Translations under genes and position numbers: made by a program
Notes under the pieces: model-generated
What the model saw: the letters and a program-made list of their open reading frames with translations, nothing else
Database searches by the model: none
What the model was told of the DNA's origin: nothing
Assembly (NCBI GenBank): GCA_963798505.1
Contig: CAWCTX010000016.1
Coordinates: forward strand, 1-64,000
DNA: 64,000 nt
Direction of reading: 5' to 3'
Source: CAVWSM01 sp963798505
GTDB lineage: Bacteria > Actinomycetota > Actinomycetes > Jiangellales > Jiangellaceae
Part shown: one piece after another, positions 37,672 through 46,420 of the stretch
Position numbering within the stretch: the stretch's first letter is position 1
Layout: the number at the start of each line of letters is the position of its first letter

Positions 37672-39191
37672 TCACAGCCCGAGCGCCAGCTGCTCGGGTG
37701 GCTCCGGCGCCGGCGGGGCGGGTGCACGTACTCGACGCGCCGCTCGCGGCGACCGTCGGCCGACGCCGTAGCCGATCGGCCAGCGCTTGGACGCGCTCGG
37801 TCACCCATTGCTGATAGGCCTTGGGCGCATAGGCGCCGCGGCCGTAGAGCCGCTCGTAGTCAGGCAGCAGCCGCGGGAAGTGCTCGGCCAGCCATTGCAG
37901 GTACCACTCACGGGCGCCCGTGCGAAGGTGCAGCACGATGGGCGTGATGGATCTGGCGCCCGAGTCGGCAATCGCGCGGACTGTCGCGTCGAGGGCGGCG
38001 TCGGAGTCGCTGAGGCCGGGCAGGACCGGCGCCATGAGCACGCCGCAGCCGACACCCGCGTCGGTGAAGGCACGGGCAACTGCCAGCCGCTTCTGCGGCG
38101 ACGGCGTGCCAGGCTCGACGAGCCGCCACAGCTCACGATCGACGGAACCAACCGAAACGTTGACGCCGACGTCGAACAGCTCCGCACACTCGGCAATCAG
38201 GTCGAGATCGCGGAGGATCAGCGAGCCCTTGGTGAGGATCGAGAACGGGTTGCGCGCATCGCGCAGGGCCTGGATGACCCCGGGCATCAGCTCGTAACGG
38301 CCCTCGGCCCGCTGGTAGGTGATCGACGTTCGTGCCCATCGCGACGTGCTCGCCCTGCCATGTGCGCGCAGCGAGCTCGGCGCGCAGCCGCTCGGCCACG
38401 TTGACCTTGACGATGATCTTTGAGTTGAAGTCGAGCCCGGCGTCAAGGTCGAGATAGGTGTGGGTGTTGCGGGCGAAGCAGTTGTGGCTGATGACGCCGT
38501 TGGCTACGAAGTCGCCCGTGCCCGTCGTGATGTCGTACATAGGGAGCGTGACGCCGAGGGGCTCGACCGACTCGACACTCAAGGCCGCGCCGTTCGCGAC
38601 CAAGAGCCCGTCGACGGGGCTGTCGAGTGGCTTAGTTGCAGCTAGGCCGAGCCCCAGAAGTGAGTTGTGGACCGTGAGGTGTGGGCGCTTGCCGTGAGGG
38701 AGCGGGGCGACATGCCTCCACCCACGGTCGGTGAGAAAGCGGTGGTCCGCGCTCGCGACCACGCTGGTGCCGTCTCGGAGTCTCACCCGGTAGGCGGGCT
38801 TCGTCGTGCGCCAATGGACTAAAACGGTGGTCCGCACGTAGCGTCGATATCGGCCAGCGACCTCGGTGCCGATGATCTCGTCGCCGATGCGCAGGTCAGC
38901 GAGGTCGCGGATCGTCCCGTCCGCCATCAGGATCTGGGTGTCGCCCGCCAGGCAGTAGACACAGGCATGGCTGCAGCCGCGATAGGGGTTGATGGTCCAT
39001 CGGAATGGGACTCGCGACGCGTCAGGAACTCGGTTGAGCGCGGAGCGGCTGCGGACCTCGTAGAACGTCATGCCTTGAAAGCCAGGCGTGTCGAAGGTGC
39101 GCACCACCGCGTCACGGATACCCAGCGGCAGGGCGGGCTGGGCCGCGTCCCCTCGGCGGTCGGCGTCGAGCGTCAGCGCGTCCCATCGCAT
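37672..39191 (-). CDS. Rv2578c-family radical SAM protein containing a mini-intein, two frame breaks
   Basis: The extein begins MRWDALTLDADRRGDAAQPA, with GMTFYEVRSRSALNRVP, and carries the 4Fe-4S motif CxxxCxxC (RGCSHACVY then C). The third Cys follows the intein, at CFARNTHTYLDLDAGLDFNS. After a frame break near 38320 the barrel continues: YQRAEGRYELMPGVIQALRD, FSILTKGSLILRDLDL, GVNVSVGSVDRELWRLVEPG and GCGVLMAPVLPGLSDSD. A second break near 37720 leads to the likely end PAPEPPEQLALGL at the TGA 37672-37674. Homologues in mycobacteria are also intein-bearing. Substrate unknown. The intein (38481-38954) is described separately. Confidence 0.85.
38481..38954 (-). other. Mini-intein inside the radical SAM cysteine motif
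   Basis: 158 residues inserted just before the third cluster cysteine. Block A begins at Cys1: CLAGDTQILMADGTIRDLAD. Block B is VVASADHRFLTDRGW, with the conserved His. Block F is MYDITTGTGDFVANGV, and block G ends ISHN before the +1 Cys of the extein. Between blocks B and F there are only about 55 residues and no LAGLIDADG helices, so the homing endonuclease has been lost. Splicing would restore CSHACVYCFARN. All catalytic positions I can check (Cys1, block B His, block G His-Asn, Cys+1) are intact, so it is probably active. Confidence 0.9.
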
Positions 39192-39316
39192 GCATGCATC
39201 TTAGAACAGGCGTTCGAGTCTCGCCAGGTAAGCGCACAGGCCTGCATCGCTTCGCCGCTGTTGACACATACGTCCGCAGATGCGAAGCGGGCCGCTGCTC
39301 TGCTTGCTGCGACGGA

Positions 39317-39706
39317 CTAGCTTCGCGCGATGACTTCGTTCGCGATGCCCCCTGCAAGAACCTCGTGCTCCCGCACGATCCGCCCGTCGACCAGGTCGAA
39401 AATGGCGTTCGCCACCACGGCCTGACCGCCCGGGAACCGGCAGTGGAAGGTCGCGGCGGCGCCCGCTTCGCCAACCACCAGGCGTTCGACCGTCACGGCC
39501 ACGCCGGCGGCTCGGCCGTGCTCGACGATCTGCTGAACGGCTTGCTTGCCACGGTGGACGAGCGGGCTCCCAGGCGGGTTCTCCGCGGTGATCATGGTCA
39601 GCTCGACATCCTCGGCGTAGTAGGCGAGGAGCGCCGGGAGGTCCCACGTCTCGTAGGCCCGCTTGAACGTCTCCGGGTCGAAGCCGTTCTTGGTGTGGAT
39701 TGTCAT
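39317..39706 (-). CDS. SnoaL-like (NTF2 fold) protein
   Basis: 129 residues. TFKRAYETWDLPALLAYYAE, DVELTMITAENPPGSPLVHR, GKQAVQQIVEHGRAAGVAVT and ATFHCRFPGGQAVVANAIFD form the cone-shaped NTF2 pattern. Such proteins act as isomerases, hydratases or binding proteins. The start at ATG 39706 has a run of GAGGAGGAAGA upstream, a very strong ribosome site. It is divergent from the MerR regulator at 39778 and is the likely target gene. Confidence 0.75.
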   Translation of the reverse strand: MTIHTKNGFDPETFKRAYETWDLPALLAYYAEDVELTMITAENPPGSPLVHRGKQAVQQIVEHGRAAGVAVTVERLVVGEAGAAATFHCRFPGGQAVVANAIFDLVDGRIVREHEVLAGGIANEVIARS

Positions 39707-39777
39707 CTCTTCCTCCTCATGGATTGACGGACATGCATACGCTGATCCTTGAAGCGCACTTGAAGGCAAGGGCTCGG

Positions 39778-40248
39778 ATGGACCGGTTTCCTGGTTTTAC
39801 GATTGGCGAGGTTGCTCACCGGGCAGGCGTCGCCGCTTCCGCCATCCGCTACTACGAGTCCTTGGGGCTGCTCCCGCCTCCACAACGGGTCCACGGGGAT
39901 CGCCGCTACTCCGACGAGGTCTTCGGCTCGCTGGCCTTCATCGCGGTGGCACAGTCGGCCGGCTTCAGCCTTCGGGAGATCGATGTGCTGGTCAGGCACG
40001 TAGAGACGGGTCCGGGCCTCGCCGAGGCAATGCGGGTCATGGCCGAGCAGAAGTTGGCCGAGGTGGAGGCGATCCTCGCGCGTACCCGTGCGATGAAGGA
40101 TTGGCTCGAGGTGGCACGCGAGTGCGGTTGCTCCGGTCCCGACGAGTGCAGCCTGTTCCCGACGCACGACGAGATCCGCGATGGTGAGCGCACCCGTCTC
40201 CACGTGCTGCCGTCGGAGGATGCGGGCTGCCGCCGCGAACCGTCCTGA
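39778..40248 (+). CDS. MerR-family regulator, SoxR-like with three cysteines
   Basis: The N-terminal wing-helix domain is FTIGEVAHRAGVAASAIRYY then ESLGLLPPPQRVHGDRRYSD, followed by the dimer helix AMRVMAEQKLAEVEAILART. The C-terminal motif is ARECGCSGPDECSLF. SoxR holds a 2Fe-2S cluster with C-x2-C-x-C-x5-C. Here the last three cysteines align but the first is Ala. It may bind a cluster with another ligand, or sense a metal or thiol stress. The start could also be ATG 39733. I use 39778, where the domain begins. Confidence 0.8.
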   Translation: MDRFPGFTIGEVAHRAGVAASAIRYYESLGLLPPPQRVHGDRRYSDEVFGSLAFIAVAQSAGFSLREIDVLVRHVETGPGLAEAMRVMAEQKLAEVEAILARTRAMKDWLEVARECGCSGPDECSLFPTHDEIRDGERTRLHVLPSEDAGCRREPS

Positions 40249-40305
40249 CCGCAGGACTTCTCGCGCGCGCCTCCCGCGTATCCGGAACCAAATTAGGGTG
40301 CCGCC

Positions 40306-40641
40306 ATGACCGTCGTCCGATCCATAGCCCTGTTCGCCTTGGCAGCCCTGGCCGAGATCGGTGGCGCCTGGCTGGTCTGGCAGGGCGTCCGCGAACACCG
40401 TGGACTGCTCTGGGTCGGCGCGGGCGTGATGGCGCTGGGCCTCTACGGCTTCGTCGCCACACTCCAGTCCGACCCGCACTTCGGCCGGATCTTGGCTGCG
40501 TACGGTGGCGTGTTCGTCGCCGGCTCACTGGCCTGGGGCGTGATCTTCGACGGCTTCCGCCCCGATCGCCTCGACATCATCGGCGCCGCGATCTGCCTGC
40601 TCGGCGTCGCCGTCATCATGTACGCGCCGCGGCCATCATGA
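40306..40641 (+). CDS. YnfA-family (UPF0060) small membrane protein
   Basis: 111 residues with four membrane helices: SIALFALAALAEIGGAWLVW, GLLWVGAGVMALGLYGFVAT, AAYGGVFVAGSLAWGVIFDG and IIGAAICLLGVAVIMYAP. The family signature LAEIGGAWLVWQ and YGG-VF is clear. YnfA is related to small multidrug transporters, and its substrate is not well defined. Its stop overlaps the ATG of the next gene (ATGA). Confidence 0.9.
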   Translation: MTVVRSIALFALAALAEIGGAWLVWQGVREHRGLLWVGAGVMALGLYGFVATLQSDPHFGRILAAYGGVFVAGSLAWGVIFDGFRPDRLDIIGAAICLLGVAVIMYAPRPS

Positions 40642-41028
40642 ACACGACTGAGCAGAACAAGGACGTCGTACGGCAGCTCATCGCCGAGGTCATGAACTCA
40701 GGCGACCTCGACGCGATCGACCGGCTCTACGACCCCCGCCTCGCGCCCGCCGCCCGACGATGGATCGAGCCCTTCCTTACCTCGTTCAGCGACGTCCACA
40801 TGCGCATCAAGGAGCTGGTCGCGGAGGGCGACACCGTCGTCGCCCGCATGTCCTGCTCGGGAACCCACACGAGTGCGTGGCTGGGGCACGAACCCACCGG
40901 CCGCCGTTTCGCCAACATCGCCGAGGTCTACTTCTTCCGCCTCGACGGATGGCCGGATCACCCGCGCATGGGGACTGGAAGACACGCACACCCGGCTGCG
41001 TCAGCTCGGATTGCACGCCACCGCATGA
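40638..41028 (+). CDS. SnoaL-like/ester cyclase protein, one frame break
   Basis: Begins NTTEQNKDVVRQLIAEVMNS with GDLDAIDRLYDPRLAP. HMRIKELVAEGDTVVARMSC and GHEPTGRRFANIAEVYFFRL are typical of SnoaL-like polyketide-cyclase relatives. A frame break near 40948 is followed by RITRAWGLEDTHTRLRQLGL ending HATA at the TGA 41026-41028, a normal end for the family. The gene overlaps ynfA by 4 bases and abuts ptsI tail to tail with no bases between. Confidence 0.75.
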
Positions 41029-42703
41029 CTACAACCCGAGGTCCTCGAGGACGGGCAGCATGGTGTGTACGGCCTCCCGTGCCCCGCGGGCTGTCTTCGC
41101 CGCTAGAGCCACCCGCGCCAGATCCCCGCACTCGTCACGCGTGACGCTAGCGAGCGCGTCCGCGACGTCCGGCAGCGCCCGCGGCGTCATCGACAGGCTG
41201 CTGACACCGAGCCCAACCAGTACGCACGCGAGCGCCGCATCGGCAGCCGCCTCACCGCACACCCCGACCGGTCGGTCGTGCACTGCGGCGCCCTTGCAGG
41301 TGAGGTCGATCAGCTGAAGCACCGCGGGCTGCCATGGGTCATTCAGCGAGGCCAGCTCACCGAGCAGCCTGTCGGCCGCCATGGCGTACTGCGTGAGGTC
41401 GTTGGTGCCGATGCTCGCGAACCGCGCGACCGACATGACGTGCTCGGAGCGCAGCGCGGCGCTGGGCACCTCAACCATGACCCCGGCCATGTCGAGCCCG
41501 TGCTTGCCGCATTCCGCGACGAAGTCGCCCGCCTCGTCGACGGTCGCCACCATCGGCGTCATCACCCAGACCTCGGCCGACTCCGCCTTCGCCGCTTGCG
41601 CGATGGCCTGGAGCTGGTCGGTCAGGATCTCGGGCGATCGCCACGATGTGCGCAGCCCTCGGACGCCGAGCGCCGGGTTGGCCTCCGAGACATCGGTGAG
41701 GAACGGCAGCGGCTTGTCGGCGCCCGCGTCGAGCGTGCGGACCACGACCTTCCTGCCGGGGAAGGCCGCGAACACGCCGCGGTAGGCGTCAACCTGCTCC
41801 TCCACCGTCGGCGCGGTGTCACGGTCGAGGAAGAGGAACTCGGTGCGGAACAGGCCAACCCCCTGGGCGTTTGCCTCGGCCGCGGCGACGGCACCTTTGG
41901 CGTCTCCGACGTTGGCCAGCAGCAGCACCGGCTGTCCGTCCTTGGTCGCACCGGAACCTCCGAACGTACGGCTGCGCGCGGCAAGGCTCCGGACCTTGTC
42001 GATCTCCTCGGCAGTCGGGTCCAGGTGCACCCGGCCCAGCGCGCCGTCGACGAGGACGATCGTGCCCTCGGCCAGATCGGTGGCGCCCTTGGCGGCGACG
42101 ACGGCCGGGATGCCCAGGGACCTGGCGAGGATCGCGGTGTGGCTGGTCGGGCCGCCCTCCGCGGTGACGAGCGCGAGCACGAGGGCCGGGTCGAGGGTGG
42201 CGGTGTCGGCAGGGGCGAGGTCACGGGCCACGAGCACGTACGGCTCGCTGCGCTCAGGGACGCCGGGAGCGGGCCGGCCGGTGATCGCCGCGACGAGCCG
42301 GTCACGGACGTCCTGTACGTCGCGGACGCGCTCAGCCATGTAACCGCCGAGCGACTCCAGCATTCCGGCAACGTCGGCGGCGGCGTCCCAAATCGCGCGC
42401 TCCGGCGGCAGGCCCTGGTCGACAACCTTGCCGGCGGCCGACGACACGAGCGTGGGGTCGGCGGCCATCATCGCGGTCGCCTCGAGCACCTGCTTGCCCT
42501 CACCGCTGGCTCGCGCCGCGCGTGCCTCCAGGATCGGCCCGCACCTGGCTTGCTGCGGCCTCGATCCGCGCCGCCTCGGCGGCCCGGTCGGCGCCGTCAG
42601 GAAGCGTGACGCCTGGGGTCGGTTCGCCGACCGGGTCGGGCATGCGGACGACCTCGCCGACCGTGCGTCCCGGGCTTACTCCGACCCCTGCAATCTCGGA
42701 CAC
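41029..42703 (-). CDS. ptsI: PTS Enzyme I (phosphoenolpyruvate-protein phosphotransferase), one frame break
   Basis: Transfers phosphate from PEP to HPr. The N-terminus VSEIAGVGVSPGRTVGEVVR starts at GTG 42703, with GGAGG 5 bases upstream. The phosphohistidine is in TAEGGPTSHTAILARSLGIP. The PEP barrel carries GVGLFRTEFLFLDRDTAPTV, VVVRTLDAGADKPLPFL, GVMVEVPSAALRSEHVM and FASIGTNDLTQYAMAADR, and the Cys near the end is VGVCGEAAADAALACVLVG. One extra base near 42538 interrupts the helical domain. Length of about 557 is normal. A hairpin at 42756 separates it from the EIIC transcript. Confidence 0.93.
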
Positions 42704-42755
42704 GGGTGCCTCCGCGAACACGTACCGGTTGTGTCTGGCAGCCTGCCACGCGGCA

Positions 42756-42801
42756 GCGGTGCCGGCTCGTCGGGGCAACCCCCGATGCCGGCCGGCACCG
42801 C
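42756..42801. terminator. GC-rich hairpin between EIIC and Enzyme I genes
   Basis: The arms 42756-42766 (GCGGTGCCGGC) and 42791-42801 are perfect 11-base complements. The loop adds a CGGGG/CCCCG pair, making a near-continuous stem. It lies 22 bases past the EIIC stop on the minus strand and probably ends the GntR-EIIC transcript before ptsI. Confidence 0.6.
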
Positions 42802-42823
42802 CACGCATGCAGCGAGGAAGGGC

Positions 42824-44077
42824 TCAGTCCTTGACGAGCTCCTCCTGCACCACCTCGGCGTCCTCCTCCCGTCCCGGTGTCCGCAGGTTCCACTTGCGGA
42901 TGACGAACCGGAACAGGAAGTAGTAGACGAACGCGTAGCCCAACCCGATCGGGATCAGCAGCCACGGTTTCGTCGCGATGTTCCAGTTGAGGAGGTAGTC
43001 GATCAACCCGGCCGAGAAGCCGAACCCGTCACGGATCTCCAGCGCGTTGACCAGGGCTAGCGACGTGCCGGTGAGGACCGCGTGGATGATGTACAGCGGG
43101 AAGGCCACGAACAGGAACGCGAACTCGAGCGGCTCGGTGACACCGGTGATGAACGAGGTCAGGGCCGCCGAGATCATGATGCCGAAGACGATCTTCTTCT
43201 GCGAGGGCTTCGCCTCCTGGGCGATCGCCAGCGCTGCGGCCGGCAGCGCGAACATCATGATCGGGAAGAAGCCCGTCATGAACGCGCCGGCCTCCGGGTC
43301 GCCGTGCAGGAACCGCTGGATGTCGCCGTTCCAGGTCACGCCCGCGGCGTCGGTGTACTCACCCAGCTGGAACCACGGGAACGAGTTGAGGATGTGGTGC
43401 AGGCCGAGCGGGATGAGCAGGCGGTTGGAGGTGCCGTAGACGAAGCCGCCGACCACCTCGTTCTCGGCCACCCACTCGCCGAGGTTGGTCAGACCGGTGT
43501 CGAAGGGCCGGTAGATGAAGGCCATCAGCACGGCCAGCACGATCGCCGCGGCCGCGGTGACGATCGGCACGAACCGCCGGCCGCCGAAGAAGGCGAGCCA
43601 CGGAACGAGCTTGATCCGGTGGTAGCGCTGCCAGAGCAGGGCAGCCATGATGCCGACGAGGATGCCGCCGAGCACGCCCCAGTTGATCAGCCGCTGGACC
43701 TCGCCCTCGGCCGCTTCTTCCAGGATGTGTGGGGACATCGCGTCGCCGACACCCTTGAAGACCAGGTAGCCGACAACAGCGGCCAGCGCGGTCGAGCCGT
43801 CGGCCTTGCGGGCGAAGCCGATCGCGACACCAACCGCGAACAGCAGCGGCAGGTTGGCGAACAGCGCGTTGCCCGCCGCTCCGATCACGTCCGCGACGGC
43901 GTCCCACCCGAGCCCGTCTGCACCAAGCATGTCGGGCTGGCCGAGCCGCAGCAGCAGCGCGGCGGCCGGCAGCACGGCGATCGGCAGCATCAACGAGCGG
44001 CCGATGCGTTGCGCGACGGCGAGGGCGGCGCCGCCGAAACTTCCGCCGCTCTTCGTGTCTGCAGTTGCGCTAGTCAT
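42824..44077 (-). CDS. PTS transporter subunit EIIC, glucose/N-acetylglucosamine type
   Basis: 417 residues with about ten membrane segments: LMLPIAVLPAAALLLRLGQP, ALFANLPLLFAVGVAIGFAR, ALAAVVGYLVFKGVGDAMSP and LVFVAF-type helices later. GDIQRFLHGDPEAGAFMTGF and FPIMMFALPAAALAIAQEAK match the NagE/PtsC2 group. ITGVTEPLEFAFLFVAFPLY is the conserved substrate loop (GITEP). Alone it lacks EIIB and EIIA, which are encoded divergently at 45022 and 45249. The ATG overlaps the GntR stop (ATGA). Confidence 0.92.
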   Translation of the reverse strand: MTSATADTKSGGSFGGAALAVAQRIGRSLMLPIAVLPAAALLLRLGQPDMLGADGLGWDAVADVIGAAGNALFANLPLLFAVGVAIGFARKADGSTALAAVVGYLVFKGVGDAMSPHILEEAAEGEVQRLINWGVLGGILVGIMAALLWQRYHRIKLVPWLAFFGGRRFVPIVTAAAAIVLAVLMAFIYRPFDTGLTNLGEWVAENEVVGGFVYGTSNRLLIPLGLHHILNSFPWFQLGEYTDAAGVTWNGDIQRFLHGDPEAGAFMTGFFPIMMFALPAAALAIAQEAKPSQKKIVFGIMISAALTSFITGVTEPLEFAFLFVAFPLYIIHAVLTGTSLALVNALEIRDGFGFSAGLIDYLLNWNIATKPWLLIPIGLGYAFVYYFLFRFVIRKWNLRTPGREEDAEVVQEELVKD

Positions 44078-44844
44078 GCAGATCCTCCTGTGTCTAGTGA
44101 CTGCGTTGGCCCACCGGTACGCCGAATGGACCGGTCGAGTTGCATGTGCACCTGGTAGCGATCAGCGCGGTAGTACGAGGACATGTGCTCGATCGCCAGG
44201 TTCCCGGCATACGACGTACGCCGGAAGACAAGAAGTGGAGCGTTGTTGTCGACCTGAAGCAGGCGGGCGCGGCGCGGTCCAGCGGGTTCCGCCCACAGCG
44301 TCTGGTCGCCAGTGTCGACCGAGAGGCCGTACCGCTTCGCGAACATCGAATACAGCGATGACGACAGGTCCTGGTCCAGCAGGTCGGGCAGCGGCTCGAT
44401 GGGATACCAGCCGATCTCCAGCGCCATCGGGACGCCGTCGGCGATGCGCAGCCGCTCGAGTCGATAGGTCCGGTCCCCCGGGCGGATACCGAGGCTGGCA
44501 GCTGCCAAGGTCGGCGGCGCCTCCACGATGGCGGCAAGCACCACAGTCGTGGGGGTGAGGCCACGTGCACGCATCTCGTCGGTGAACGACGCGAGGTGCA
44601 GCTGCGACTCGATGCGCGGCGCCGCGACGAAGGTGCCCTTGCCACGGACGCGGTAGAGCCGACCCTCCGAAACGAGCTGCCCTAACGCCTCCCGGACCGT
44701 GGCCCGACTCACGCCGTACCTCGCCATGAGCTCGCGCTCGGACGGGATCGGCCGGTCGGGAGCGAAGCCGTCGGCGAGCTGCTCGAGGAGGATGCTGCGC
44801 AGCTGCACGTGCTTGGGAACGGGGCCATCGGTGACGACGCCCAT
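44074..44844 (-). CDS. GntR/HutC-type regulator, DasR-like
   Basis: 256 residues. DNA-binding domain: VPKHVQLRSILLEQLADGFA, PIPSERELMARYGVSRATVR and EALGQLVSEGRLYRVRGKGT. The C-terminal UTRA ligand domain has LGIRPGDRTYRLERLRIADG, VPMALEIGWYPIEPLP and LLVFRRTSYAGNLAIEHMSS. DasR/NagR proteins bind glucosamine-6-phosphate or GlcNAc-6-phosphate and repress PTS and nag genes. The location between EIIC and the divergent EIIB/EIIA genes fits this. The effector is inferred. Confidence 0.88.
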   Translation of the reverse strand: MGVVTDGPVPKHVQLRSILLEQLADGFAPDRPIPSERELMARYGVSRATVREALGQLVSEGRLYRVRGKGTFVAAPRIESQLHLASFTDEMRARGLTPTTVVLAAIVEAPPTLAAASLGIRPGDRTYRLERLRIADGVPMALEIGWYPIEPLPDLLDQDLSSSLYSMFAKRYGLSVDTGDQTLWAEPAGPRRARLLQVDNNAPLLVFRRTSYAGNLAIEHMSSYYRADRYQVHMQLDRSIRRTGGPTQSLDTGGSA

Positions 44845-44880
44845 CCGCCCTCGCCTCCTGGCCTTTGCTGCTGGTCTGCG

Positions 44881-44904
44881 CTGGTACGGTCCGGTAGGGA
44901 CCAG
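44881..44904. promoter_or_regulatory. Candidate GntR operator upstream of the EIIB gene
   Basis: CTGGT (44881) and ACCAG (ending 44904) are inverted around an inner GGTCC/GGACC pair (44888-44892 and 44898-44902). DasR sites are built on TGGTCTAGACCA-like sequence, and this element keeps the TGGT and ACCA ends with a longer centre. It lies between the divergent GntR and EIIB genes. The match is partial. Confidence 0.35.
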
Positions 44905-45021
44905 GCAGGAGGATGGCCCTGCCGCCAGTGCGTGTCAAGAGTCGGCCGGGCAGGTGCGAAGAGCGGCCCAACCTGGCACGCTCGCATCGCACACCGGATG
45001 AAGACTCGACGAGGAGACGAC

Positions 45022-45252
45022 GTGAGCCAGGCCGAGGACATCCTGACCGCGCTGGGCGGCAAGGACAACATCATCGAGATCGAGCCGTGCATCACCCGGC
45101 TGCGCTGCGAGGTCGAGGACGCCAGCTTGGTCAACGAGGCCGGGCTCAAGGCCGCTGGCGCCATGGGAGTCATGCGGGCGGGCAAGCTCGTCCAGGTCAT
45201 CGTCGGGCCGCAGGCCGACGTCATCGCCTCCGACATCGAGGACCTGATGTGA
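45022..45252 (+). CDS. PTS EIIB component, glucose/N-acetylglucosamine type
   Basis: 76 residues: AEDILTALGGKDNIIEIEPC then ITRLRCEVEDASLVNEAGLK and GKLVQVIVGPQADVIASDIE. The phosphorylated Cys is in IEPCITRLR, the signature of the glucose-family EIIB domain. It stands as a separate protein rather than fused to EIIC. GTG start with GAGGAG 6 bases upstream. Its stop overlaps the EIIA start. Confidence 0.94.
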   Translation: MSQAEDILTALGGKDNIIEIEPCITRLRCEVEDASLVNEAGLKAAGAMGVMRAGKLVQVIVGPQADVIASDIEDLM

Positions 45253-45707
45253 CTGAGCAGCATGTGCTGGCCCCTGTCACCGGGCGGGCGCTGGCCATGG
45301 CTGACGTCCCCGATCCGGTGTTCGCCGGTGCGATGGTCGGCCCGGGGACCGCTATCGATCCCGTACGAGAGTCCGTCGACGCGGTCGCGCCTGTCAGTGG
45401 CACCATCGTCAAGCTGCACCCGCACGCGTTCGTCGTCGCCACGGCCGACGGCGCCGGAGTGCTCGTGCATCTCGGCATCGACACGGTGCAACTTAAGGGC
45501 GAGGGCTTCGAGCTGCTGGCCAAGGAGGGCGACCAGGTCGAGGCCGGCGCCCCGGTGGTGCGCTGGGATCCCGCAGCGGTCGAGGCTGGTGGCCGGTCCC
45601 CGATCTCCCCGGTGGTGGCGCTCGACGCGGCGCCGGACGCGCTATCCGAGCTGCGCGAAAGTGGCGACGTGCAGGCGGGTGACCCGATCTTCACATGGCA
45701 GCGCTGA
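45249..45707 (+). CDS. PTS EIIA component, glucose type
   Basis: 152 residues. VLAPVTGRALAMADVPDPVF, VDAVAPVSGTIVKLHPHAFV and GVLVHLGIDTVQLKGEGFEL carry the two active-site His (HPHAF and LVHLGIDT). It receives phosphate from HPr and passes it to EIIB. The GTG overlaps the EIIB TGA (GTGA), and its own end overlaps the HAD gene by 13 bases, so EIIB, EIIA and the phosphatase form one transcript. Confidence 0.93.
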   Translation: MTEQHVLAPVTGRALAMADVPDPVFAGAMVGPGTAIDPVRESVDAVAPVSGTIVKLHPHAFVVATADGAGVLVHLGIDTVQLKGEGFELLAKEGDQVEAGAPVVRWDPAAVEAGGRSPISPVVALDAAPDALSELRESGDVQAGDPIFTWQR

Positions 45708-46363
45708 GGCTGCCGCTCCCCGCAGCGGTCCTGCTCGACCTCGACGGCACGCTCGTCGACTCCGAGCCGGCGCACCGCGCAGCATGGTTCGCGCTGTTCG
45801 ACTCCCGCGGCTGGCACGTCGACGAGGAGACCTACCTGCGGCACTTCGTGGGCCGCCGCGGCACCGACGTGCTGTCGACGTTGCCCGGCCCATGGGACCG
45901 TCGCGACGCGGAGGCCCTGACCAACGAGGTGATCGGCTACCTGCCCGACTTCCTCGAGCACGCGACGGCGATGTCTGGGGCACTCGACCTGCTCCGCGAG
46001 CTCCGTACACGATCCGTCCCCACCGCTGTTGTCACCTCTGCGGCGGACGAGTGGGCCACGCAGGCCCTCACCGACGTGCTCGGGGCCGAGGACCTGATCG
46101 GCACCGTGGTGTCGGCCGACGACGTGACGAGGGGCAAGCCGGATCCCGAGGGGTACGTGCTCGCCTGCGAGCGGCTGTCCGTCGACGCGCGCGATGCGGT
46201 GGCGTTCGAGGACTCCACCGCGGGCGTGCGGGCAGCTGTTGCGGCAGGGGTCGGCATGGTTGTCGGGGTGGGGTCGGCGGCCGCCGTGTCTGCACTGCGC
46301 GGGGCGGGGGCCCAGCACGTCGTGGCCGACCTCACCGAGGTGACACTCGTCACCGACCGCTAG
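45695..46363 (+). CDS. HAD-family phosphatase, beta-phosphoglucomutase-like
   Basis: 222 residues. Motif I AVLLDLDGTLVDSEPAHRAA, cap-domain start WHVDEETYLRHFVGRRGTD, motif II TAVVTSAADEWATQALTDV, motif III Lys in DVTRGKPDPEGYVLACERL and motif IV VAFEDSTAGVRAAVAAGVG. This layout fits sugar-phosphate phosphatases or beta-phosphoglucomutase relatives. Placed after EIIA, it may act on the imported sugar phosphate, which is inference from context. Confidence 0.88.
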   Translation: MAALRLPLPAAVLLDLDGTLVDSEPAHRAAWFALFDSRGWHVDEETYLRHFVGRRGTDVLSTLPGPWDRRDAEALTNEVIGYLPDFLEHATAMSGALDLLRELRTRSVPTAVVTSAADEWATQALTDVLGAEDLIGTVVSADDVTRGKPDPEGYVLACERLSVDARDAVAFEDSTAGVRAAVAAGVGMVVGVGSAAAVSALRGAGAQHVVADLTEVTLVTDR

Positions 46364-46420
46364 AGGTGGCCGCGCTTCCACGCAACCTCCCGGCAATCCA
46401 GAGGCCGTACGGTCGTGGGC

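Noticed and set aside
41278..42609. 443-codon plus-strand frame opposite ptsI
   Set aside because: Antisense shadow of Enzyme I, whose catalytic motifs are unmistakable.
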